Part shown: in pieces, positions 58,901 to 64,000 of the stretch
Numbering within the stretch: position 1 is the stretch's first letter
How the letters are laid out: each line of letters opens with the position of its first letter
Source of the DNA: Theristus sp. LFF4_11
Taxonomy: Eukaryota > Nematoda > Chromadorea > Monhysterida > Xyalidae
Assembly: GCA_030248135.1 (NCBI GenBank)
Contig: JASANC010003630.1
Coordinates: forward strand, 62,001 to 126,000
Direction: 5' to 3'
Length of the DNA stretch: 64,000 nt
Position numbers and translations under genes: made by a program
Notes under the pieces: generated by a model
Told to the model about the DNA's origin: nothing
Database searches by the model: none
What the model saw: only the letters and a program-made list of their open reading frames with translations

Positions 58901-59217
58901 TCAAATTTCAAAGACCAACCAACCTGCCTCAGCTCATATCGAGCTGTTTTATCCAAAGAAATCGCTGCATTTTCGCGGTGGTGCTTGCAGTACGGACCGG
59001 TGGGAAGCTCAGTTTCGTTCAGCGCAACACTGTTGTTACGATCGAAGTCTCGATCGGCCTTTATCGATTTACGAGCACTGACTACAAGATACTTTTTGAA
59101 AAAATTCCAGAAGTCATTCGCAGTTTCACTATCGCGCGGTGCAATGCTCCCCTCGAAATCGCCAAAATAAGCCTTTCGCAAAATCGACTTGTACTGCGCC
59201 CACGGGATGTCCATCAC
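40349..59217 (-). CDS. DHX34: DHX34-type DEAH-box RNA helicase (nonsense-mediated decay factor), 19 exons
   Basis: Orthologue of human DHX34 and C. elegans smgl-2, an ATP-dependent helicase that promotes UPF1 phosphorylation in nonsense-mediated mRNA decay. Nineteen exons join in phase to 1,081 residues (human 1,143). Motif I is GDTGCGKST (about 159-167), motif II DEVH (253-256), motif III SAT (285-287), motif V/VI region [12 protein letters not shown] and [12 protein letters not shown] (about 471-482). The assignment to DHX34 rather than DHX8/15/16 rests on [38 protein letters not shown] and the carboxy-terminal [12 protein letters not shown]...ILRHKK element, which are peculiar to DHX34. 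About 100 residues found in the human protein between the OB-like region and the Cys-rich end are missing or too divergent to find in the 3.7 kb penultimate-but-one intron. Introns hold a satellite array, a LINE tail, MITEs and a whole nested gene. Confidence 0.93.
41264..42288. mobile_element. 1 kb TIR element with TATAAAAGG in both arms (DHX34 intron)
   Basis: The arms, about 41264-41405 and 42130-42288, are near-perfect inverted repeats beginning TCTAAAAATGCGGGAGACGC, and TA lies on each side (41262-41263, 42289-42290). Each arm carries CATATAAAAGGAGG, a strong TATA-box match. The interior holds only short Cys-rich ORFs. Confidence 0.85.
42340..43690. repeat. Satellite array, about nine 149 bp units (DHX34 intron)
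   Basis: The phrase TTTCTGGACCGATTTCGCCA recurs with starts about 148-150 bp apart (42533, 42683, 42831, 42980, 43129, 43277, 43426, 43575 for its TGG/TAG). Units share CGGCCGATTCGCCCGAAATC and TATCTAGAGTTGCTCAC. The first and last units are the most diverged, as expected for an array homogenised by unequal exchange. Confidence 0.93.
43735..44095. repeat. Two diverged units of about 172 bp next to the 149 bp satellite
   Basis: AATTACCCTAGGAAACATTT at about 43859 and AATTACCCTAGGGAACATTT at about 44031, each followed by GTTCNACTGTGAAAGTGTC, mark equivalent points of two units that share AATTNACCCAANTTTCAAAA-like text. It is unrelated in length to the neighbouring array but shares AATTACCCT-GGAAAC with it. 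Confidence 0.7.
44613..47569 (-). other. DHX34: DHX34 exons 10-17: ratchet/OB-like region and DHX34-specific segment
   Basis: Exons: 47569-47474, 47227-47069, 46631-46456, 46265-46138, 45890-45679, 45304-45173, 45101-45003, 44753-44613. Exon 10 is short and encodes [20 protein letters not shown]. Others encode [35 protein letters not shown], a basic linker ([18 protein letters not shown]), [31 protein letters not shown], and [15 protein letters not shown]. The acceptor of exon 12 (GCAACTGAAG at about 46632-46641) lacks a polypyrimidine tract and is the weakest site. The donor of exon 13 was chosen by phase. Confidence 0.86.
44867..44993. mobile_element. Short palindromic MITE (GGTTCTGCGACTC family)
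   Basis: TTTTTTGGTTCTCCGACACA at the left and CGTATTGAGTCGCAGAACCA at the right. At about 127 bp it is a shortened member, in a DHX34 intron. Confidence 0.65.
47667..51238 (-). other. DHX34: DHX34 exons 3-9: RecA1, RecA2 and winged-helix core
   Basis: Exons: 51238-50999, 50688-50521, 50458-50359, 50237-50054, 49726-49543, 48231-48045, 47803-47667. They encode [16 protein letters not shown] (motif Ia), [13 protein letters not shown] (motif II), [12 protein letters not shown] (motif III), [14 protein letters not shown] (motif IV), [17 protein letters not shown] (motif V) and [12 protein letters not shown] (motif VI), followed by [18 protein letters not shown] at the winged-helix start. Each junction is in phase. 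The intron between the fifth and sixth of these exons (48232-49542) carries a LINE fragment on the other strand. Confidence 0.93.
48345..48905 (+). mobile_element. 5'-truncated non-LTR retrotransposon (LINE) 3' end
   Basis: An ORF at 48360-48773 ends with the carboxy-terminal pattern of LINE reverse transcriptases of the CR1/Jockey type: [12 protein letters not shown], then [10 protein letters not shown], then [15 protein letters not shown] and SSFKNRL. A 3' UTR follows and ends in A-rich AAAAAAAAGAAAAAGAAAAA at about 48880-48900. It lies in a DHX34 intron on the opposite strand. Catalytic domains are absent, so it is a dead insertion. Confidence 0.8.
51528..51680. repeat. 150 bp foldback hairpin in the large DHX34 intron
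   Basis: The arms 51528-51598 and 51612-51680 pair over most of their length, with CACGTGCAG, TGCATTTTGTGCAGGCA and their complements strongest. The loop is short. It could be a solitary small MITE or a hairpin RNA. Confidence 0.55.
51681..55095. other. Intron sequence upstream of the nested MOLO-1-like gene
   Basis: 3.4 kb of AT-rich DHX34 intron. No conserved ORF was recognised. It must contain the promoter of the nested gene, but no clear TATA box or trans-splice acceptor was picked out just before 55096. Confidence 0.4.
55096..57556 (+). CDS. MOLO-1-like (TPM-domain) type I membrane protein, 7 exons, nested in a DHX34 intron
   Basis: Probable relative of C. elegans MOLO-1, an auxiliary protein of levamisole-type acetylcholine receptors; function here is inference. 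Exons: 55096-55348, 55422-55639, 55840-55944, 56121-56407, 56790-56968, 57045-57253, 57482-57556; 441 residues. A signal peptide ([17 protein letters not shown]) leads into [17 protein letters not shown] and [14 protein letters not shown], the W-PxP-C-CDP-L pattern of MOLO-1-type ectodomains, and a TPM-like core including [18 protein letters not shown]. One transmembrane helix follows ([20 protein letters not shown], exon 5) with a basic stop-transfer NRKKK and a Ser/Pro-rich cytoplasmic tail. The first intron is read as 73 bp because a 23 bp alternative is implausible. The last intron holds a SINE fragment whose stop codon would end the protein at 57301 if that intron were retained. AATAAA is at 57983-57988. 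Confidence 0.8.
57286..57395 (+). mobile_element. SINE body fragment (same family as 9534-9727)
   Basis: GCGAGGGGTGTATAGGCATT and the following 100 bp match the non-tRNA body of the SINE at 9600-9700, with about three quarters of bases alike. The tRNA head is missing. It lies in the last intron of the MOLO-1-like gene. Confidence 0.65.
57585..57773. mobile_element. Short palindromic MITE (GGTTCTGCGACTC family)
   Basis: TTGGTCCCGAGAGTCAATGC at the left and CACGCCTTGACTCGGAGAAA at the right, with a core GTGATCCGAGTCCCTTAAAT ... GGCCGATCACTTTTGG that folds on itself. It lies just after the MOLO-1-like stop codon. Confidence 0.65.
58265..58385 (+). pseudogene. Possible zinc-finger exon remnant
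   Basis: The frame contains [20 protein letters not shown] followed by RLH, a C-x2-C and histidine pattern like BED-type or single C2H2 fingers of hAT transposons, then a GTAAGG donor-like site. No partner exon was found; it sits in a DHX34 intron. Confidence 0.25.
58560..59217 (-). other. DHX34: DHX34 exons 1-2: amino terminus and Walker A (motif I)
   Basis: Exons 59217-58924 and 58769-58560. The first encodes [18 protein letters not shown] and a region [15 protein letters not shown] that corresponds to FWAFFERF in human DHX34. The second starts [19 protein letters not shown] and ends exactly after [10 protein letters not shown]. The intron that follows is 7.3 kb and splits motif I from motif Ia; it contains the MOLO-1-like gene. 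Confidence 0.9.
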
Positions 59218-59560
59218 ACGCCACTTTTAACTTTTGTCTGCTCCGCTGTCGTTGTTGCTCTGCTTAGGATTCGAATTTTTTCAAACTTTAAAAAAGTTTC
59301 ATCAGTGTTTTGCAATTAATTTGTACTTTCAACTGAAAATCCGTTCAAGACACTTTCCACAGAAAGTGATTTTTTGCATAGAATTTTGTGGGGACTGTGT
59401 TTTTGGCAGAATTTTTTGACAATTTCTACTTTCGTGGATACGCCCTCTCAAAATGTTCCCATATCACATTTTTTTGTTCAAAACTCACAACTTTTTCTTC
59501 ACAATTCATGATTTTTTTGGGTTTCCAGGTGCATAATATTCACTAAACAGATGGCTCAGT
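59218..59560 (-). promoter_or_regulatory. DHX34 upstream region
   Basis: About 340 bp lies between the DHX34 start codon and the large inverted-repeat element. It is AT-rich with no clear TATA box. The promoter or trans-splice acceptor must be here or inside the element. Confidence 0.4.
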
Positions 59561-59561
59561 C

Positions 59562-61195
59562 TGCACATCATCGTGTTCCGGATGCTCCGCTGAGTTGATT
59601 GAGCCGTCATACGTTGAAATCGGCCGGGCACAGCGCCGGTGTCACGTCGGTTAGCTCCTGCGCGGTAGATAAGAACCGGCGGTTAGCTCCCGCGCCTGAT
59701 GGTGTACTCCCCCCGCCCGCGATATTTCTAACTAGTGTTCACGTTCTGCATGCTGTGTTCAAGTTGTTCACGTTCAAGTTCAACGTTCACGATGTTCGGC
59801 AGCTTCAATGCACACACTCGGAGCTTGTGCTTGGTGTTCGAGCACCGAACTCGACGTGCGTGCTGGCGTCGTGCCGATTCAGGGATGTCAGGCGAGAGCA
59901 CCGAGCGAGACCACGAACAGTCGACGGAAGAACCCGTGTTTGGTGTCTAACGGAGCCATGCACGCTCAGGCTCAACGTCGAGGTGATGATGATGAGCCCG
60001 TTTGGGGTTGAGGCTTCGCTGACGACCAGCTGGACGAACGACGGTTTTGATGGTTGATGATGCCAGTCGACCATGTTAACTGCGGAAGGGAAGACAATGA
60101 AGTTCTCTGACCGGTTTTGGCCGTTTTTATAGGATTCTTTCTGGTGCAATTAGCGCAACTACCGCCTAATTTGCAATCGTTTCGCAATTATCGTGACCGA
60201 ATTTCGACGTTTTGCTGCATTTATCTGCGCAATTTTCTCCAATTTTCTCACTGATACAACGCATAGTGCTAATTATTTTCTTGAACCACAATTATTTCGG
60301 AAACTTGAACAATAATTGCACTGCAATTATCAAAATCAGACGTTAATGAGAGTCAGAAAACGTATATAAGCAAGCAAAACCGGCTGAAAAAATCAGTCTC
60401 GGATTCATTTCCGAGACAGAAGCTGGTCTCGGATTCACTTCCGAGACTGAAGCTGGGTACCCTGGTAAGAGAACCCGGGAATACAATCCCGGAAACCTCG
60501 CTCGGGCTGGGAGAACTCGGGGGTAAGGGGTAAGGGGATGGGGGAGCAGGGGTAGGGGGAGTGGAGGGGGGGGTAGGGGGGGAGAAGGGGGAGTGGAGAG
60601 GGTTGGGGCCGGGGACCCGGGGGGTGGAGGGGGTTGGGGCGGAAAACCGGGGCAGGGTCCCGGCCGTGGGGTGTTACGTGGGGTTCCGTGGGGGGGTAGG
60701 GGGGGGTAGGGGGGTAAAAAGAATAAGAGGAAGAGAAAAGGGTGGGGGAAGAAAAAAGGAAGCGGAAAAGAAACAAGCTGAGGTGGAGAGACGTAGAAAA
60801 AACAGGTGAATGGAGAACGGTACATGGTGTGTACATTATTGTGCTCGCATGTTGTTGTTGTTCTCCAGCGTGTGTCGGCGTTGTCGAACACACGTTAGGC
60901 AAATGACAGCCTGCAGTCCGCTCTAATTGAAAATATCGCAGGCGGGAAAACACCATCAGCTGCGGGAGCTAACCGCCGGTTCTTATCTCCCGCGCGGGAG
61001 CTAGCCAACGCGGGGGCTACTAACTAACCGACGTGACAACGGCAGAATCGCGTGGCGTGACATGTCGGCGCACAAGGCACACGTCGTGAAACGCACACAT
61101 TGCCAACACATAACGTCGCCCAGATTTCCACGGCCGATTTCAACGATCGATGGCTCAATCAACTCAGCAGAGCATTTGGAACACGGTGATGTGTC
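59562..61195. mobile_element. 1.6 kb inverted-repeat element with internal hairpins and polypurine tract
   Basis: The ends CACATCATCGTGTTCCGGAT and the inverse of CACATCACCGTGTTCCAAAT start long arms (GAGTTGATTGAGCC, GTTGAAATCGGCCG). Inner arms repeat GTCACGTCGGTTAG and ATAAGAACCGGCGGTTAGCT. No target duplication was identified. The interior has a TATA-like GTATATAAGC (60362-60371), three hairpins and a G/A-rich tract, but no credible protein. Confidence 0.75.
60385..60500. repeat. Run of three perfect small hairpins
   Basis: GTCTCGGATTCATTTCCGAGAC and GTCTCGGATTCACTTCCGAGAC follow each other as near-identical stem-loops with 7 bp stems, and CCCGGGAATACAATCCCGG follows downstream. They begin about 20 bp after the TATA-like motif. 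Confidence 0.7.
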
Positions 61196-61514
61196 GCTTG
61201 TGATTGGTTTTTTTTTCATTCAACATTGGTTTGTTTAATTTAACAAAAAAATTTCAAAAAAATTTAAAAAATCAAAGTTAATGTGCTAAATCAATCAGGG
61301 AGTCCGAAGAACCACATATGATATGCAAGCGCCTCCCGAATGATTCCCGGATGGCGGAACTTTGCAGATTTTGTTTTGGTGACCTCTATTACCCCTTTTC
61401 CAAACCGTCACCATGCCTCTTCTTGTGTTTTGACCTCCAAAACGTCACTAATTGTTCCCAGTTAAGCTAAAGTGAAGACAAACATACCGCCTTGAAATTC
61501 GATCAATTCTTCTG

Positions 61515-61703
61515 ATGATGTCGCGACGACACGACACGAAGCAGCAACCAGACAACGTAGCGCTTGCAAACGAAGCAGCGAGCACAATCGGACGCTCTGC
61601 GAGGCGAATCGTCACCTTATCTGCATCGGAAATGGTAAGCCAAGTTTTGGGACGATCAAAAACTTTATCGCAGAATGTTGTCGAAGCTAAAATCAGTCGG
61701 TAA
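61515..61703 (+). other. Possible first exon of an unidentified gene, interrupted by a MITE
   Basis: An ATG-initiated frame encodes MMSRRHDTKQQPDNVALANE and ends, if spliced, at ATG|GTAAGC (about 61633-61638). Its codon use looks gene-like but there is no known domain. A hAT-type MITE lies 25 bp past the stop of the unspliced frame. No downstream exon was found in the window. Confidence 0.25.
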
Positions 61704-61727
61704 AACGGTCCAATATCGACTGCTGAC

Positions 61728-62470
61728 TAGGGTTGTTAAACAAAAATCAAATTTTTTTTAAAGTGATTAAAAAAACAAAAATGCCGATTTTTTTTTAAAT
61801 TCGAAAAATTTTCCTCTAATAGGCTCTGAAAACGTAAAACTACAAAGCTAAACCGGAGCTGGAGCTGATCCCTGATCCCAATGTTTCACCCCTTCAACAA
61901 AGCTGTCCATCAAGGCACTTTCACTTTGTTAAAAAGGCTTCACTTAGGATTAGGATTAGGTTTAGGATTAGGAACCTACAACGACTTCATTAGGATTAGG
62001 ATTGGGCTTAGGATTAGGAACCTACAACGACTTCATTGAAACCGAACTAAACAACAAAACAGACTGTAAACTTGGCTTTGGTTTAGTAATGTAGGCAAAG
62101 CCTCTGAAAACCTCCATTTTGCCTGAAGCTTCATTACTAAAGCGCACGCGCACGGGCATCGGCATGCTCATGCTCATGATCCACTAGCGCGCCTGCACAC
62201 GCTCCGCACTCAACATGAACTTGTTCAAAACGCAATTGTTCTCACATCTTTCTTCTTGAAAAGGCTTGGCTTAGGTTAGGATTAGGTCAGGATTATGTTT
62301 AGCTTGGAATTAGGCTTTGGGATTAGGTTTTGGTTTAGGCTTGTTTAGGCAACGTCTGCCAACATCAGTGCTTTGATTTAGTACGACAGGCCAACCCAAT
62401 TTTGGACACAATTTTTCGAAAGTTCAACAAAAATTTTTTTTGATATTAAATTATTTTTTTAACAACCCTA
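61728..62470. mobile_element. hAT-type MITE, family 2 (TAGGGTTGTT ends), containing TTAGGA arrays
   Basis: 743 bp, starting TAGGGTTGTTAAACAAAAAT and ending TTTTTTTAACAACCCTA. A perfect 8 bp duplication, CTGCTGAC, lies at 61720-61727 and 62471-62478. The interior carries TTAGGA/TTAGGT arrays with ACCTACAACGACTTCATT spacers (61945-62035) and a degenerate TTAGG region (62265-62345). Confidence 0.85.
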
Positions 62471-62499
62471 CTGCTGACGGTTTTAGATTAGAAGGTAAT

Positions 62500-62735
62500 A
62501 TGAAAGAAAATTTTTGTTGAACTTTCGAAAAATTGTGCCAAATTTGAGGTTTTCAGAGCATATTAGAGGAAGAAAATTTTCGAATTTGAAAAAAATCGGC
62601 ATTTTTGTTTTTTTGATCACTTAAAAAAAATTCGATTTTTGTTTAACAACCCCAATCACAACTTTAATTTTCAAAATTAAAAGAAATTTTTTAACAAAAA
62701 TGGCGATTTTTGTTTTTTCAACAACCCTAGGGCTG
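62500..62735. mobile_element. Partial second copy related to hAT-type MITE family 2, inverted
   Basis: From GAAAATTTTTGTTGAACTTT to GTTTAACAACCCC (62641-62653) this is the reverse complement of the left arm at 61730-61830, with a further CAACAACCCTAGGG at about 62720-62733. Ends are not intact, so it is a fragment or a nested deletion product. Confidence 0.65.
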
Positions 62736-62796
62736 GCTCTGGCTCTGGCTGACCGATGAAGATGAAGATACATGTTCTGTTCATTGACTTTCATAA

Positions 62797-63541
62797 GGCT
62801 GTAGGTCGATCCGGTACCGGTCGATCCGGTACCTGGCAATTTTCTAGGGCGGTCGATCCGGTACCAGGTCGATCCGGTACTCGGTCGATCCGGTACCAAT
62901 TGAAATTTTCAGCTGTTTTACGGGTTTTTAGCGTTCAATTCGTTATGTTTTCGATTTTTCTTTGGTTGATTGTTGATACGATTGTTGATGATACGATATG
63001 AGACGACGACGACTTGCTGCGACTTGCGACACTTGGTTGGTTTTGGGAATCGTAATCTGATTCTGAAAAAAGCAAAACAAGTGTACCATATGTTTTTTTT
63101 TCTGAACCATTTTCCAGAAGAATAAAGCTCCAAGACGGTGAAAATTTGCAAAATTATCAGCTCAGCAAGAAAAGGAGAACAAAATAAAAATATGAAAACT
63201 GATTCGGTTCTCTTATGGAATTGAGGAAAAATGTCTGTTGTTTTTATTTTCATATTTCCCGCGAAAAAAACCTGCGGTAAAATGTTTCAGACATCAGATA
63301 AAATGAGAGAAACGAAGAAAAATGGAAAACAAATCAGAAACAAATTGAATTGAATGCTAAAACAGTTGAAAATTTCAATTGGTACCGGATCGACCGAGTA
63401 CCGGATCGACCTGGTACCGGATCGACCTGGTACCGGATCGACCGCCCTAGAAAATTGCCAGGTACCGGATCAACCGGTACCGGATCGACCGGTACCGGAT
63501 CGACCGTACCGGATCGACCGGTACCGGATCGACCGCATGCC
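62797..63541. mobile_element. Foldback/Mutator-like non-autonomous element, copy 2 (inverted relative to copy 1)
   Basis: Same family, 745 bp, with the interior in the opposite orientation to copy 1. It begins GGCTGTAGGTCGATCC and ends GACCGCATGCC, the exact reverse complements of the copy 1 ends. A perfect 9 bp duplication, CTTTCATAA, flanks it at 62788-62796 and 63542-63550. The number of 15 bp subrepeats differs from copy 1, so the arms change by unit gain or loss. Confidence 0.88.
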
Positions 63542-63849
63542 CTTTCATAATGTGGCACTCCGTGATCCGAGACCAGAGAGGGCGGGCGCGGGCATCAGAC
63601 GCAATTGAAATTTGAAGATAAGAACGAATCACAAATCAGACAATCAGATTCAGAAGAGAAGTGTACTTTTTTATTACTGAAGTGGCCGAGCTGAGTCGAA
63701 GAAGACCGATCTCGCTTGTTTTGCCATATTTGAAATGGAACGAGAAATTTGTGTTGGATCGTGGCTACAAGTTAAACAAAGCAAATTCAGTTCGAAGAAG
63801 GTTGGCTTTGTTTTTCACGCTTCTCAGATGTAGATTCGAACGAAAGTTT

Positions 63850-63910
63850 TTTTTTGGGGGGGGGGCGGCTTTCTTTCACCCCCCCCCCCTTGGAACAACT
63901 ATGACGTTGA
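63850..63910. repeat. G-run and C-run pair with GGAACAACTATG
   Basis: TTTTTTTTTGGGGGGGGGGCGG is followed by CACCCCCCCCCCCTTGGAACAACTATG. The GGAACAACTATG motif with adjoining C-run recurs at 4165-4190 and, inverted with a G-run, at 46-62, suggesting a dispersed family of which both window ends hold pieces. Confidence 0.6.
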
Positions 63911-64000
63911 CAAAACTGAAGCATCTTTGAAGAATTTTCATCAGCTTTTGTCACCAAGTCACTCGGTTTCGTTTTTTGCAGAAGGCACGGTATCTACCGG

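Noticed and set aside
60343..60956. Long minus-strand proline-rich ORFs (180 and 170 codons)
   Set aside because: They are translations of a G-rich/C-rich low-complexity tract inside a transposon. Two overlapping frames are equally open and neither has a domain.

Overview
The window is from an animal nuclear genome. Genes are split by many GT-AG introns, about half of the sequence is non-coding, and transposon debris is dense. Recognisable genes are a DOCK-A guanine nucleotide exchange factor, an SLC16-type transporter, an NK1/slouch-class homeobox gene and a DHX34-type helicase. A small MOLO-1-like membrane protein gene, and a TTTCAG acceptor six bases before the DOCK start codon (possible spliced-leader site), suggest a nematode. 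Splice acceptors are not uniformly TTTTCAG, so the phylum is an inference, not a demonstration. All gene models below were assembled by hand: splice sites were chosen so that reading phase is kept across every junction.

Layout, left to right. 1-4380: repeats (foldback element, G tracts, TTAGGA arrays, a 248 bp duplication). 4381-23185 (+): 43-exon DOCK gene with three copies of one hAT-type MITE family and one CCGTA-ended TA element in its introns. 23736-26378 (-): monocarboxylate-transporter-like gene, convergent with DOCK. 26379-33521: gene-poor interval with TAAT and GAGA motifs, possibly regulatory for the homeobox gene. 33522-35381 (-): NK1 homeobox gene. 35938-38101 (-): unassigned multi-pass membrane protein, with TA-flanked MITEs in and beside it. 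38102-40348: nested TIR elements and a 136 bp tandem duplication. 40349-59217 (-): 19-exon DHX34 helicase gene. Its introns hold a 1 kb TIR element, a 149 bp satellite, a LINE tail, and a complete MOLO-1-like gene at 55096-57556 on the opposite strand. 59218-64000: a 1.6 kb inverted-repeat element with strong hairpins and polypurine tracts, a hAT-type MITE containing TTAGGA arrays, and a second foldback element.

Functionally the genes are unrelated housekeeping and developmental genes: Rac activation and cytoskeleton (DOCK), metabolite transport (SLC16), neural or muscle fate transcription (NK1), RNA surveillance (DHX34) and a probable receptor-associated membrane protein. No operon-like logic is visible. 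The most striking structure is the mobile DNA. At least eight short non-autonomous families can be delimited, several with intact target-site duplications: 9 bp for the foldback pair, 8 bp for the hAT-type elements, TA for four others.
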